A stretch of 64,000 bases of DNA from Grimontia sedimenti (GTDB lineage: Bacteria; Pseudomonadota; Gammaproteobacteria; Enterobacterales; Vibrionaceae). The stretch is from the NCBI RefSeq assembly GCF_011045095.1, contig NZ_JAALDL010000001.1, forward strand, positions 248,001-312,000, given 5' to 3'. Shown in pieces: positions 16,492 through 25,603 of the stretch. How positions within the stretch are numbered: the stretch's first letter is position 1; each line of letters starts with the position of its first letter. A program made the position numbers and the translations under genes. The notes under the pieces were generated by a model. The model was not told the origin of the DNA. It saw only the letters and a list, made by a program, of their open reading frames with translations, and ran no database searches.

Positions 16492-17421
16492 ATGAAGGAA
16501 AATGGACAATCAAAATCAATTCAAATCATCGGCGTTCCTGTGGATCTCGGCGCTTCCCGGCGCGGAACAGATGGTGGCGTTTCAGCGGTTCGCATAGCAG
16601 GGCTTGGCGAGAAGCTGACAAAGATGGGTTATACAGTGACGGACGAAGTGGACGTTGCCGTTCCCTCTAAGGAGTCTAGACCCAAAGAGACCACAGGCAA
16701 TATGCGTTTCCGCAGCGAAATTCTGCAGGTGTGTCAGGATCTCGCCGTCGTGACAAAAGAGGCACTGAACAAAGGGAATCTCCCTCTGGTCATCGGTGGA
16801 GACCATTCCCTCGCAATTGGTTCGATTTCCGGCATCGCGGACTATTTTCAGGAGAAGGGCGGCGAGCTAGGCCTTGTTTGGTTTGATGCTCATGCAGATA
16901 TGAATATTCCGGGTATTTCACCATCGGGCAATATTCACGGAATGCCGCTGTCCCATCTGCTTGGCTACGGCGACAAGGAATTCACAGGTATTCTCAGCGC
17001 CAACCCAAAAATAAAGCCTGAAAATGTGGTGCTGGTGGGTGTAAGGGATATTGATGAGAAAGAAAAAGAGCTGATCAAGCAATCCGGCATCAAGGTTTAC
17101 AGCATGCGAGATATCGATGAACTTGGTATGAACCGCGTAAGCGACGAGATCCTGGAAATTGTGACCAAAGGAACAGTGGGTTTCCATGTGAGCTTTGACG
17201 TGGACGGTTGCGACCCCGAAGTGATGCCGGGTTCAGGAACTTTGGTTCCGGGCGGGGTGACATATCGTGAAGCGCATTTGTTGTTAGAAAAATGCGCGGA
17301 AACCGGATTGATGACTTCCATGGATTTGGTGGAATTGAACCCATTTCTGGATAAAGGAAACATCTCCGCCGAACGTGCCGTGTCGCTGGTACTCAGCGCC
17401 TTTGGGCAAAGCGTCCTTTAA
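16492..17421 (+). CDS. rocF: Arginase
   Basis: A 309-residue ureohydrolase that splits arginine into ornithine and urea in the cytoplasm. The binuclear manganese site is complete: H105 in GGDHSLAIG, D132/H134/D136 in DAHADMN, and D236/D238 in SFDVDGCDP. PGSGTLVPGGVTYRE follows as in arginases. The related agmatinases usually read differently in the substrate loop (here SPSGNIHGMPLSHLLG, which fits arginase). A single gene with its own promoter region. Urea from it has no visible urease here, although allophanate hydrolase in this window can handle urea-derived allophanate. Confidence 0.9.
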   Translation: MKENGQSKSIQIIGVPVDLGASRRGTDGGVSAVRIAGLGEKLTKMGYTVTDEVDVAVPSKESRPKETTGNMRFRSEILQVCQDLAVVTKEALNKGNLPLVIGGDHSLAIGSISGIADYFQEKGGELGLVWFDAHADMNIPGISPSGNIHGMPLSHLLGYGDKEFTGILSANPKIKPENVVLVGVRDIDEKEKELIKQSGIKVYSMRDIDELGMNRVSDEILEIVTKGTVGFHVSFDVDGCDPEVMPGSGTLVPGGVTYREAHLLLEKCAETGLMTSMDLVELNPFLDKGNISAERAVSLVLSAFGQSVL

Positions 17422-17436
17422 TAACGCCAACCTTAA

Positions 17437-17458
17437 GCTGCCGTATCATCGCGGCAGC
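17437..17458 (+). terminator. Weak hairpin after arginase
   Basis: A 7-bp perfect stem GCTGCCG / CGGCAGC has an 8-nt loop, 16 bp after the arginase stop. No clear T run follows, so the terminator call is tentative. Confidence 0.45.
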
Positions 17459-17571
17459 CAATCTAATCTTCTTCTCATTTCGGCACATCACACACTTCAA
17501 CGTCTTTTGACGTGAGATACGTTTATCTTACTGATAAATTGGATTTTTAATAAGCCGTTCAGGAAATTCTT

Positions 17572-17970
17572 ATGCTTCCAAAATCCGCTACGTTACGTAT
17601 CGCCCGCCCGACAGATAACCTAAAAGCTATCGCCGACATGTACATTAAAGGGCTGGGGTTCGAGTTACTGGGTAGTTTTGAGGACCACAATGGTTTCGAT
17701 GGCGCAATCATCGGCCACCGAGCACACAATTATCATTTCGAATTTACCCATCACCGTGGGATTAAAGTAGGAAAAGCGCCAACTCAGGATAATCTGATTG
17801 TGTTCTATTTCGAAGATGACGAAACGTGGGAAACTAATTGTAAGAGCATGCTGAAGGCGGGTTTTAAACAGGTGGCTTCTTACAACGATTACTGGGACGT
17901 TTCGGGCAGAACATTTGAAGATCTGGACGGGTATCGTGTGGTGCTACAAAATCGCGAATGGTCTGTATAA
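17572..17970 (+). CDS. VOC-family (glyoxalase-like) protein
   Basis: A 132-residue vicinal-oxygen-chelate fold protein. Two beta-alpha-beta-beta-beta modules can be traced, with FEFTHH near residues 59-64 and DLDGYRVVLQNREW at the end, typical of the YycE-like subgroup. Such proteins often bind a metal and act as dioxygenases, glyoxalases or drug-binding proteins, but the ligands here do not single out one. It has its own upstream region and no clear operon partner. Confidence 0.75.
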   Translation: MLPKSATLRIARPTDNLKAIADMYIKGLGFELLGSFEDHNGFDGAIIGHRAHNYHFEFTHHRGIKVGKAPTQDNLIVFYFEDDETWETNCKSMLKAGFKQVASYNDYWDVSGRTFEDLDGYRVVLQNREWSV

Positions 17971-18048
17971 CAACTGCCATTTTCGCCTGATACTCTCCTG
18001 AAAATACGCTATGTTGATGACTTGGAAGAAAAAGTAGGGGAGTAAGAC

Positions 18049-18666
18049 ATGGAATCCAGAAACATTCGGCATGTTGTGTTTGATGTAGGCAATGTGATTG
18101 TGCGTTGGTCGCCACTAGAAATCGTCAGGCTGACTTTCGGAGACAATGTAGAACAGGAAACCATCGCCAGAGATATATTTCAAAATGACATCTGGATGGA
18201 CTTAAACAAAGGCTTGATGACGGAAGATGAGGCCAAAAAACGCTACCAAACCGAAATGGGTTTCTCACCAGATATCACAAATCAGCTCTTTTACTATGTG
18301 AAGCAATCTCTTATCCCCCTATTTGGTTCGTATGAGCTCATCCAACACGTGAAACAGGCTGGCTATGGCGTATACGCTTTAACCGATAATGTGCACGAAA
18401 TCGTTGCTTTCCTCAAAGAAACCCAAGACTTCTGGCCATTGTTTGACGGGGAAATTGTGTCGGCAGAGGTGGGCTTACTCAAACCTCAACCTGAAATCTA
18501 TCAGGCGCTTTTGACCCGCTATGATTTGAATGCAGCAGAGACAGTTTTCCTTGATGATATGCCTCATAACGTTAAAGGCGCTCAAGACGTTGGCATCGCA
18601 GCGATTCAATTTGAGAATGCAGAACAAGCAGAATCCGAGTTGAAGCAGCTAGGGTTGCTGTTTTAA
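18049..18666 (+). CDS. HAD-family phosphatase, YihX-like
   Basis: A 205-residue HAD hydrolase of subfamily IA. The nucleophile motif is FDVGNVIV. As in E. coli YihX (alpha-glucose-1-phosphatase), the usual second aspartate is replaced by Gly in the D-x-G-N form. The motif II threonine (ALTDN), motif III lysine (VGLLKPQPEIY) and motif IV acidic pair (VFLDDMP) are in order. It probably dephosphorylates a sugar phosphate in the cytoplasm. It starts after GGGGAG and is not tightly linked to its neighbours. Confidence 0.83.
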   Translation: MESRNIRHVVFDVGNVIVRWSPLEIVRLTFGDNVEQETIARDIFQNDIWMDLNKGLMTEDEAKKRYQTEMGFSPDITNQLFYYVKQSLIPLFGSYELIQHVKQAGYGVYALTDNVHEIVAFLKETQDFWPLFDGEIVSAEVGLLKPQPEIYQALLTRYDLNAAETVFLDDMPHNVKGAQDVGIAAIQFENAEQAESELKQLGLLF

Positions 18667-18693
18667 CGCATTCTATTCGGCGGACTTGTGTTG

Positions 18694-18717
18694 AAAAAGC
18701 CAGCGTCATCGCTGGCT
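18694..18717. terminator. Terminator between HAD and heme-binding-like genes
   Basis: AGCCAGCG / CGCTGGCT with a TCAT loop is preceded by A5, which is the T tract on the minus strand. It ends the minus-strand gene whose stop is at 18730 and may also stop the HAD transcript. Confidence 0.75.
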
Positions 18718-18729
18718 CATGAAATGGCC

Positions 18730-19251
18730 CTAACCTTTCAGTTCCTTCGAAATACTTTTGATGCCATGCTCTGCACAGATATCGTCATATTCTATACCCT
18801 CATCATTTTCTCCTGGTGCGCCAGCGACACCAATAGCACCGATGACTTGCCCTTTGTAATAGATTGGAATGCCACCACTTAGCGTAATCAATCCTATTTC
18901 GTTAAAGACAGCTCCGAGCTGAGGCTCATGTTCATTTTCCGCTTCGATGATGGATGTTGCCTCGCGGCGGGATGCCGCTGTGAGTGCCTTTCGGTAGCTG
19001 GTTTCCACAGCATGAGGGAAAGCACCGTCGCTGTTTAGTTGAACTTTCATTTGACCACGTTGATCAACGACCGTGGTTGTCGGTTTAAAACCATCTTTCA
19101 AACAGCGGTCATTGGCGGCTTTAGCGGCTTTTAACGCCATGTCCAAAGAGATAGTTGGCTCATTGATGACGTTGGCAAATGAATTTCCCGAGACAAATGC
19201 CATGCAGGTAAGAAGGGAGAGCATGGACAGAGTTTGATAGCGTTTTTTCAT
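18730..19251 (-). CDS. Exported GlcG/HbpS-family (DUF336) protein
   Basis: A 173-residue protein of the GlcG/HbpS family, whose best-known member HbpS binds heme and modulates a sensor kinase. A signal peptide is cut near SFA-NV. The family core includes VVDQRGQMKVQLNSDGAFPHAVE and GGIPIYYKGQVIGAIGVAGA. The start at 19251 gives a clean signal peptide; a longer in-frame ORF to 19359 gives none. The family also includes proteins of unknown ligand, so heme binding is not established here. Confidence 0.82.
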   Translation of the reverse strand: MKKRYQTLSMLSLLTCMAFVSGNSFANVINEPTISLDMALKAAKAANDRCLKDGFKPTTTVVDQRGQMKVQLNSDGAFPHAVETSYRKALTAASRREATSIIEAENEHEPQLGAVFNEIGLITLSGGIPIYYKGQVIGAIGVAGAPGENDEGIEYDDICAEHGIKSISKELKG

Positions 19252-19398
19252 TGGCAAAATCCCTATACTTGGTGGGATACGTTGAGAACTCCCACGATCA
19301 CTGGATAACTGAAAGTTAAAACCCAGAACCTCACTACTGTTCAGGTTCCTAGTCATCATGTGCCGTATATGGTGAAAAAAATGTCAAGAGAAAATGGA

Positions 19399-19866
19399 AT
19401 GTCGAACATGCCAGATACCTTTAATGTAAGACGCGCCTCGACAGAAGATCTCCCAACACTGGTGAAGTTCACTGCCGAAGAAGCAAGAGAAGCCGAAGGT
19501 TCATCCTTAACACCTGAAACTTTGAGAAAAGGCATAGAAGCTGCACTCAATGACACGTCGTTGGCGATGTATTGGGTGATGTTTGATGAAAAAGCCAAAG
19601 TTATTGGCAGCGTCTCTGCGATACGAGAATGGAGTGATTGGAATGCTGGCTTTTATTGGTGGATTCAGAGCATGTATTTGCTACCGGAAGCCAGAGGAAA
19701 GGGCCTGATGGGTAAGCTTATCGAAACTGTTAACGAAGAAATGAAGATACATGGAGGATTGGAGCTCAGGCTATATGTACATGCTGACAACATCGTTGCG
19801 AGTAAAGCATACGAAAAAGTTGGATTCGAATATTCTTCCTACCAAATCATGACTCTCCAACAATAA
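19399..19866 (+). CDS. GNAT-family N-acetyltransferase
   Basis: A 155-residue acetyltransferase. The acetyl-CoA pyrophosphate loop is LPEARGKGLMGKLI (Q/R-x-x-G-x-G/A form), followed by the conserved helix and C-terminal VASKAYEKVGFEYSSY. Acceptor substrate is unknown. Starts at 19360 (GTG), 19381 and 19399 are all in frame; 19399 has AAGAGA at suitable spacing, but 19381 is also possible. It is divergent from the GlcG-like gene. Confidence 0.8.
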   Translation: MSNMPDTFNVRRASTEDLPTLVKFTAEEAREAEGSSLTPETLRKGIEAALNDTSLAMYWVMFDEKAKVIGSVSAIREWSDWNAGFYWWIQSMYLLPEARGKGLMGKLIETVNEEMKIHGGLELRLYVHADNIVASKAYEKVGFEYSSYQIMTLQQ

Positions 19867-19884
19867 TTTACTGAGTTAGCAACA

Positions 19885-20092
19885 TTGAACAATTTTATCG
19901 TATTCACCGACGGTCCAGCTTCAAGCAAAACGACGGTTATTGAAGCCCTAACAAAGCAAGAGTAGAGATGAACTAGACAAAATCATCAAAGAAGACCCGT
20001 TTTATATTGAAGGTGCCGCTGATTACGAAGCCATTGAGTTTGTTCCGACTATGGCTGCCGAAGAGTTTAGTGCTTTGAAAAATTGCATATAG
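19885..20092 (+). pseudogene. Fused remnants of an AAA_28-type ATPase and a YciI-like protein
   Basis: Two short frame pieces lie side by side. From 19885, NNFIVFTDGPASSKTTVIEAL resembles the P-loop start of AAA_28 ATPases, with a damaged loop (expected GGPGSGKTT), and stops at 19963. From 19967, an open frame reads DELDKIIKEDPFYIEGAADY and continues to AAEEFSALKN, the end of a YciI-type protein, with no start. Both are far too short to work. This looks like leftover sequence after deletion of the middle of two neighbouring genes. Confidence 0.6.
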
Positions 20093-20152
20093 CAAGGCCT
20101 CCATAACGAAACACAACTGCCTGTTTGGTTGAGGCAGCCTGCACAATGGAAA

Positions 20153-20177
20153 CAAAAAGGGCTGGTAAACCAGCCCT
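20153..20177 (-). terminator. Terminator of the DUF5666 lipoprotein gene
   Basis: A 9-bp perfect stem AGGGCTGGT / ACCAGCCCT is followed on the minus strand by a T5 tract (A5 at 20153-20157). It lies 12 bp after the stop of the minus-strand gene. Confidence 0.85.
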
Positions 20178-20188
20178 CGCTTTATCGC

Positions 20189-21319
20189 CTAGTCGTCTTC
20201 GCGTTCAATCTCGCGAGCGACGTAATCACCATTGATAATTACGCCTTCAACTTCTACATATTCGCCTTCCAGGAAATCGAAGTCTAAGCCGTCATCAAAC
20301 TCTGTGTTTGCATCAGTAAATATCTTCTGCCCACGAACTTCGAATGACTGCTCCACGTCGTTGGTATTTTCAATGATCCCTTTGCGTTCGAATTCAAACT
20401 TGTCCCAGTCGAAATCAAAATCAAAGTCATCTTCAAATTCGATTTCTTTGGCGATGGTGCGTTTGGCTTGGTTGATGTATTCCACTTCAACTTCTGCACC
20501 AAGACGTAGATCTGCTTTTGAACCATCATCAAACTTGGTAGAAGGGTCGATATCGAAAATACCTCGATAGTTAAGTTCGAAGCGGCTTTGATCATTCGCT
20601 ACCCAGGTAATTACACCTTCAGTTTCACCTCGGCCAAGTACACCGCTAAAGCTTTTGAGTTTTAGCGTTTCTGCAGTTAGCTCACCTTCGAATTCGTTGT
20701 ATGTGCCGAACACTTCCACCCACGCTCCATTTCGAAGCTTACCGTTTTGTAAGAGCTGTGAGTCGAACAACACAGTCAGTGAGTTGCCAACCTTAAACGT
20801 ATTATTGTTAACGTTGAGGTTTGAAATACGGCCCTCGGCTTCGACCATGCCATCAGCATCGTACTCGAACTGAATAACGCTCAGTACTTTGTAACCCGCG
20901 TTGGCGGTTGGCAGTGTGGAAACCATCACCCAATCGCCTTCTGAAATTTTATTCGACAGACGATCAAACTGAAGCTCTACACCATTTACTTTGAAGCTCT
21001 TGCCATTGATATCAGTAATTTTGCCAGTGAAGGTCGGATCGAGCTGAACATTCGCACTGGTTGCACGTGATGAGGTGTTCAACAACACCATCATATTGGC
21101 CTCAAGCGCTTCATTGCTGAAGCTATGACCAGCATATTCCAGTTGCGCTACATGATACGGACGATTGTTGACGGTAATGGTTGAGCCATTCACGTTCTGG
21201 ATTTTGCCTTCTACAGCACTTGGTGTTGGGGTAGCGGACGTCTCGCTGCTTTCTCCACCGCTGCCGCCGCACGCTGTTATAGCCAAAGATAGAAGAGGAA
21301 AAAGCGCGTAACGTTTCAT
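20189..21319 (-). CDS. Lipoprotein with DUF5666 repeats
   Basis: A 376-residue lipoprotein: the leader ends in LAITACGG, so Cys17 is the lipid site. The mature part has about four to five repeated beta-rich units of the DUF5666 type, each with a pattern like GxIxxVNxxTFxVxG (GKIQNVNGSTITVNN, GKITDINGKSFKVNG, GRISNLNVNNNTFKVG). A strongly acidic Asp/Glu/Phe stretch lies near residues 300-315 (EFEDDFDFDFDWDKFEFE). It probably sits at the outer membrane. Function is unknown. TGTCA repeats in its promoter resemble those at the OmpV-like gene. Confidence 0.8.
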   Translation of the reverse strand: MKRYALFPLLSLAITACGGSGGESSETSATPTPSAVEGKIQNVNGSTITVNNRPYHVAQLEYAGHSFSNEALEANMMVLLNTSSRATSANVQLDPTFTGKITDINGKSFKVNGVELQFDRLSNKISEGDWVMVSTLPTANAGYKVLSVIQFEYDADGMVEAEGRISNLNVNNNTFKVGNSLTVLFDSQLLQNGKLRNGAWVEVFGTYNEFEGELTAETLKLKSFSGVLGRGETEGVITWVANDQSRFELNYRGIFDIDPSTKFDDGSKADLRLGAEVEVEYINQAKRTIAKEIEFEDDFDFDFDWDKFEFERKGIIENTNDVEQSFEVRGQKIFTDANTEFDDGLDFDFLEGEYVEVEGVIINGDYVAREIEREDD

Positions 21320-21397
21320 TAAGTGAGCCTTGAATAAGTGTGGGTATTTGACGGCGCGGAATGTATCACTGCGTATGTCCGAGGATTTCTGGGGGAA

Positions 21398-21414
21398 TTG
21401 TCAGGGTTCTGTCA
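21398..21414 (-). promoter_or_regulatory. TGTCA direct repeat upstream of the DUF5666 gene
   Basis: TTGTCA at 21398 and CTGTCA at 21409 are 11 bp apart. The same hexamer in the same type of spacing occurs upstream of the MipA/OmpV gene, so the same OmpR-family regulator could bind. The remaining 21320-21659 gap contains no ORF that I can support. Confidence 0.4.
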
Positions 21415-21659
21415 GCGAGAACTCGATTGATGATTGTTTGTTCATGTCGTTACTTTTTCAGTCAGTGGTTTATAAGAAAACGTTTCAACATGAATAGGTT
21501 GTAATGCACTGCTGTATAAAATTTGAGAATGCGATACGCGGCTGAGACAGAGAAATACTCTGACTGAAGGCAGGTTGAATTTTTGGCGGTCTCTTTATAA
21601 AAGAAATAATGAGATAGCGTATTTTCGCTGTGTATTAACACACTGCAGAGCTACCAATC

Positions 21660-21851
21660 ATGAAAATTCAGCCATATGAAAATATCGAAGACGCAACCAT
21701 TGTGGCAGAGACTAAATTGGTAAATGGCGTCTATGTCATGGATCGACGCGATCGTGGAGACCGACGTAAAAAGCGAGGCAAATACCATGGGTATGATCGC
21801 CGTGTGAGCGCTGACCGTCGTGGTTCAACAGGCGTTGATGAATTTATCTAG
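21660..21851 (+). CDS. Small Arg/Asp-rich hypothetical protein, 63 residues
   Basis: The function is not recognised. The second half repeats a basic-acidic pattern (DRRDRGDRRKKRGKYHGYDRR and later SADRR), giving a highly charged tail, while the first 28 residues look like a short beta segment. No clear Shine-Dalgarno sequence precedes ATG, which lowers confidence, but a strong terminator follows directly, which supports a real transcription unit. Confidence 0.55.
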   Translation: MKIQPYENIEDATIVAETKLVNGVYVMDRRDRGDRRKKRGKYHGYDRRVSADRRGSTGVDEFI

Positions 21852-21874
21852 TCCAAAGTGTCTTCCTGTGTTTT

Positions 21875-21912
21875 AAAAGCGGCGACTTGTCCAGGTCGCC
21901 GTTCGCTTTTTT
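21875..21912 (+). terminator. Terminator after the 63-residue gene
   Basis: AAAAGCGGCGAC pairs with GTCGCC and, past a small bulge, CGCTTTT. A T6 run follows. Beyond it, 21913-22187 holds only the presumed promoter of the alcohol dehydrogenase gene. Confidence 0.8.
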
Positions 21913-22187
21913 CCTATCTAAAAATCCAGCCTTGTTCTCCATTTATAATTTGTTACCGCTCGAAGTAATTCGGTAAAAAACCATAACAAAATCATGGCAT
22001 TTGCGATGGAAAACATAAGATCTATCTCAAACTATTGGTCACGTGTATCAATAGTTGGGCGTGCAATTGAGCCAGATCAAAGTCTCGCACACTGGCGGGG
22101 TGTTACAAAATTCAGGTACGAAAGAGGTAGGACAAGCCTATCTTCGTGCACCCTACATATTCGAATAACAACCCCAGGAGAATCGCA

Positions 22188-23336
22188 ATGACGAGCGCAT
22201 TTTTTATCCCAACCGTTAACCTGATGGGCGCAGGTTGCCTTGTAGATGCTGCTGATGCCATTAAGTCTCACGGCTTCAGAAATGGTCTTATCGTGACCGA
22301 CAAGGTGCTGAATGAAATCGGCGTTGTAGAAAAAGTTGCGGCTCTTCTGGCTGAGCGTGATGTGCAAACTGCCGTGTTTGATGGTACACAGCCAAACCCG
22401 ACCATTGGTAACGTTGAAGCGGGTCTAGCAATTCTGAAAGAAAACGGCTGTGACTTTGTGATTTCTCTTGGTGGCGGCTCTCCGCATGACTGTGCAAAAG
22501 GTATTGCGCTGGTAGCAACCAACGGCGGCAACATTGGCGACTACGAAGGTGTCGACCAATCTGCGAAAGCCCAGTTGCCATTGATTGCGATTAACACCAC
22601 GGCGGGGACGGCGTCTGAAATGACCCGTTTCTGCATCATTACTGACGAAGCGCGTCACATCAAAATGGCGATTGTGGATAAGAACACCACGCCGCTGATT
22701 TCAGTGAATGATCCTGAGCTGATGCTGGCAAAACCTGCATCACTGACAGCTGCGACTGGTATGGATGCGCTGACTCATGCAGTAGAAGCGTATGTTTCAA
22801 CTGCAGCATCTCCAATTACTGATGCGGTTGCGATTAAAGCGATTGAACTTATTCAGGCAAACCTACGCACCGCTGTGAACGATGGTCAAAATCTAGCTGC
22901 ACGCGAGCAAATGGCGTATGCACAATTTATGGCGGGCATGGCGTTTAACAACGCTTCTCTCGGTTATGTACATGCCATGGCACACCAGTTAGGTGGTTTC
23001 TACGACCTTCCACACGGGGTATGTAACGCCATTCTTCTACCACATGTGCAGCGCTACAATGCACAGGTTTGTCCAAGCCGTTTGCGTGATGTTGCCAAGG
23101 CGATGGGTGTGAACGTCGATGCTTTATCACCAGAAGAAGGTGCAGAAGCAGCACTTAACGCCATTCAAGAACTGTCAAAAGATGTGGGTATTCCAGCGGG
23201 TCTGGAAGTGTTAGGTGCGAAAGCAGATGACATCCCAGTATTGGCGGATAATGCCCTGAAAGATGCTTGTGGTTTCACTAACCCGAAACAAGCCACTCAT
23301 GAAGAGATTTGCGAGATTTTCCGCAACGCAATGTAA
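22188..23336 (+). CDS. Iron-containing alcohol dehydrogenase (AdhB/YiaY type)
   Basis: A 382-residue group III alcohol dehydrogenase. It is very close in sequence to Zymomonas AdhB along its length, e.g. [12 protein letters not shown] at the start, [20 protein letters not shown] for NAD binding, and [16 protein letters not shown]. Iron ligands lie in [13 protein letters not shown] and [18 protein letters not shown]. It interconverts an alcohol and aldehyde with NAD(H) in the cytoplasm. The start at 22188 follows CAGGAG; the upstream start at 22146 is rejected. It is monocistronic, closed by a strong terminator. Confidence 0.92.
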   Translation: MTSAFFIPTVNLMGAGCLVDAADAIKSHGFRNGLIVTDKVLNEIGVVEKVAALLAERDVQTAVFDGTQPNPTIGNVEAGLAILKENGCDFVISLGGGSPHDCAKGIALVATNGGNIGDYEGVDQSAKAQLPLIAINTTAGTASEMTRFCIITDEARHIKMAIVDKNTTPLISVNDPELMLAKPASLTAATGMDALTHAVEAYVSTAASPITDAVAIKAIELIQANLRTAVNDGQNLAAREQMAYAQFMAGMAFNNASLGYVHAMAHQLGGFYDLPHGVCNAILLPHVQRYNAQVCPSRLRDVAKAMGVNVDALSPEEGAEAALNAIQELSKDVGIPAGLEVLGAKADDIPVLADNALKDACGFTNPKQATHEEICEIFRNAM

Positions 23337-23352
23337 TCTCATCAGCATAACT

Positions 23353-23380
23353 AAAAAGCCGCTTTTCGAAGCGGCTTTTT
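23353..23380 (+). terminator. Strong terminator after the alcohol dehydrogenase gene
   Basis: A 12-bp perfect stem AAAAAGCCGCTT / AAGCGGCTTTTT is capped by a stable TTCG tetraloop and ends in T6. Confidence 0.92.
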
Positions 23381-23433
23381 TGAACCATAAAGCAAAGCCT
23401 CCCGTAACTTTTTGTTGATCACAGGAGGACGCC

Positions 23434-23739
23434 ATGAAAACACCACTCACCAAGCTCGAAAAATACTTCGTTATCGACAAGTTGATCATCCATTCACTGG
23501 ATCTGTGCTTGTATCAAGCGTCTGTCATTATTGAAGGGGAAGAGCACTTTGTGTGTTATGACGATGGAAACTTCCTCCGAACCCATTCGCTGATCGAAAT
23601 TCAAAAGTGCTGTAAAAATCTGAAAGCGAAAGAAACGGTTCTCCGTCAGGAAAGCGCGTATGACGAAATGGTTGGGGCACCAGCCAAAGGCGAAACAAAC
23701 GCACTGGAAGTGCCTTTGAAGGACTGCGGACTTTACTGA
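23434..23739 (+). CDS. DUF6482-like small protein
   Basis: A 101-residue cytoplasmic protein preceded by an excellent ribosome site (CACAGGAGGACGCC). The N-terminal part (IIHSLDLCLYQASVIIEGEEHFV) and the following DDGNFLRTHSLIEIQ resemble the DUF6482 family found in marine gammaproteobacteria, which has no known function. The gene lies 76 bp upstream of the mechanosensitive channel gene and may be co-transcribed with it. Confidence 0.7.
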   Translation: MKTPLTKLEKYFVIDKLIIHSLDLCLYQASVIIEGEEHFVCYDDGNFLRTHSLIEIQKCCKNLKAKETVLRQESAYDEMVGAPAKGETNALEVPLKDCGLY

Positions 23740-23815
23740 CCCCTGTATCAAAACTGCCTCACCGGAAGTGAGATCTGACTGATACGCTCAAACATCAGCA
23801 GAGGGAGTTCGGTAG

Positions 23816-25120
23816 ATGTTAGATCATGGTGTTCGCAAGTACGTTACTGACAAGTTGACACAAATGGGGTTCGACAGCGACCCCTACGGTGCAGAGCCAA
23901 CCTTAGTATTCATCCTGGCTGCCGTCGGCATTGCGGGCATCAGCTATCTTCTCGTCCATCGCGTTATCGTTCGCTACGTGAATCTCGCCATCAGTAAAAA
24001 CAAGCAATCTTGGGCTAACAGCTTAACCAAGCATGAAGTATTGGAAAAACTCGCTGCGCTTGTGCCAGTGATGATTCTTGATGTCTTGGTACCACCTATT
24101 CTGACCCATCATCCTTTGCTTGCGACCATGTCAGACCGATGCCTTGGCATCGCTGTTATCGTGATGTTTATCTGGATGCTGTTTGCGCTTCTTGATGCCC
24201 TCCATGATATTGCCTACCTAAAAGGCATCAGCCGCCGGATGCCAATCAAAAGCTTTGTTCAGCTCATCAAGCTATTCACTTTCTTTGTCGGCATCGTGAT
24301 CTGTATTTCCATTCTGGCGAACGAATCACCCATCATTTTCCTCAGTGGATTAGGCGTGGCGACAGGCCTTGTCATGTTGGTGTTCAAAGACACCATCTTG
24401 GGTTTTGTGGCGGGCATTCAGCTTTCCGCCAACCGTATGGTTAGCCTGAATGACTGGATCCAAATGGATGAATACGGAGCAAGCGGCACAGTAGAGGAGA
24501 TCTCTCTGACAACGGTGAAAGTGCGCAACTTTGATAACACCATCAGTATGCTACCCGCCTACGCGTTAGTACAGAGCGCATTTATCAACTGGCAGGGGAT
24601 GTCCGATTCGGGTGGCCGTCGTATTAAACGTTCAGTGCATGTTGACCTGACTTCCATTCGCTTTCTGACTGAAGAAGAAATTGAATCGTTGAAAGAAATA
24701 CGAATCCTGCGCGAATTTTTGTTTGAGCGGGTGAAAGAGATCAAAGAATTCAACGAGAGCTTTGAAGATGTCCATCACGCTGCGAACCTGCGTCAAATGA
24801 CTAACGTTGGAGTATTTCGCGCGTATCTTGCTGTTTACCTTCGCGCACACAAGGATATTCATAATTACATGACGTGTATGGTGCGCCAATTGGAACCCAC
24901 CGCGGAAGGTTTGCCGCTTCAGGTTTATGCTTTTGTGAACAACACGGACTGGGTGTTTTATGAAGGGGTGCAGGCAGACATCTTCGACCATATCTACGCC
25001 ATCATGCCGATGTTTGGTTTACGACCCTTTCAGTCATTTGGTGGCCATGATGCAGTCAATATCGGGTTGGGTAGTCAGCAGAATAATGCCGCGCCGATTG
25101 GTGACCAGATAGGACGATAG
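23816..25120 (+). CDS. ybdG: Mechanosensitive channel, MscS family, YbdG-like
   Basis: A 434-residue inner membrane channel. Four to five membrane helices lie in the first about 200 residues. The pore helix region is GLGVATGLVMLVFKDTILGF, followed by the MscS beta domain (NDWIQMDEYGASGTVEEISLTTVKVRNFDN). An extra soluble C-terminal domain and the overall length match E. coli YbdG/MscM, which opens on mild osmotic down-shock. The symbol reflects that resemblance. Confidence 0.85.
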   Translation: MLDHGVRKYVTDKLTQMGFDSDPYGAEPTLVFILAAVGIAGISYLLVHRVIVRYVNLAISKNKQSWANSLTKHEVLEKLAALVPVMILDVLVPPILTHHPLLATMSDRCLGIAVIVMFIWMLFALLDALHDIAYLKGISRRMPIKSFVQLIKLFTFFVGIVICISILANESPIIFLSGLGVATGLVMLVFKDTILGFVAGIQLSANRMVSLNDWIQMDEYGASGTVEEISLTTVKVRNFDNTISMLPAYALVQSAFINWQGMSDSGGRRIKRSVHVDLTSIRFLTEEEIESLKEIRILREFLFERVKEIKEFNESFEDVHHAANLRQMTNVGVFRAYLAVYLRAHKDIHNYMTCMVRQLEPTAEGLPLQVYAFVNNTDWVFYEGVQADIFDHIYAIMPMFGLRPFQSFGGHDAVNIGLGSQQNNAAPIGDQIGR

Positions 25121-25186
25121 CTTTCCAGCCACATGCTCTGCTATGCCGTGGTAAGGTGTTGGTAAATCTTGATTTGGGAAACCGAA

Positions 25187-25603
25187 ATGGAAATTCGACA
25201 CATCAGTTGGCAGGAAACCATCGACATTCGCCACAGAGTGCTTTGGCCAGACAACCCCCCTGAGTTTTGTAAAGCGGAAGGGGACGATGAAGCCCTTCAT
25301 CTGGGGGCTTACGTCAATGAGGAGCTGATTTGTGTAGCCTCGTTGTTTTTCGACGGTGATGTGGTGCGCTTGCGAAAATTTGCAGCTTTACCGGTCTATC
25401 AAGGCCAAGGTATTGGATCTTCGGTACTGAGTGCAGCGTTTAAAGAAATGAAGGCACGTGATGTTTCAGTGTTTTGGTGTGATGCACGTGAAGCTGCCAT
25501 GGGGATATACCGAAAATTTGGGATGAAACCATCAGGAGAACGCTTTTATAAAGGCGACATTCCTTACTTTAAAATGTCGATAAACTTCGCAGATTTTCCC
25601 TAA
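25187..25603 (+). CDS. GNAT-family N-acetyltransferase
   Basis: A 138-residue acetyltransferase. The core strand VVRLRKFAALP and acetyl-CoA loop YQGQGIGSSVLSAAF are typical, and MGIYRKFGMKPSGERF forms the end. The N-terminal RHRVLWPDNPPEFC pattern is common in a subgroup of uncharacterised Vibrio acetyltransferases. The ATG at 25187 is favoured over an upstream TTG at 25169. Substrate is unknown. Confidence 0.83.
   Translation: MEIRHISWQETIDIRHRVLWPDNPPEFCKAEGDDEALHLGAYVNEELICVASLFFDGDVVRLRKFAALPVYQGQGIGSSVLSAAFKEMKARDVSVFWCDAREAAMGIYRKFGMKPSGERFYKGDIPYFKMSINFADFP

Noticed and set aside
20118-20138. Hairpin CTGCCT / AGGCAG as terminator for the decayed ATPase/YciI genes
   Set aside because: Short stem with no T run; may be a relic but not supportable.
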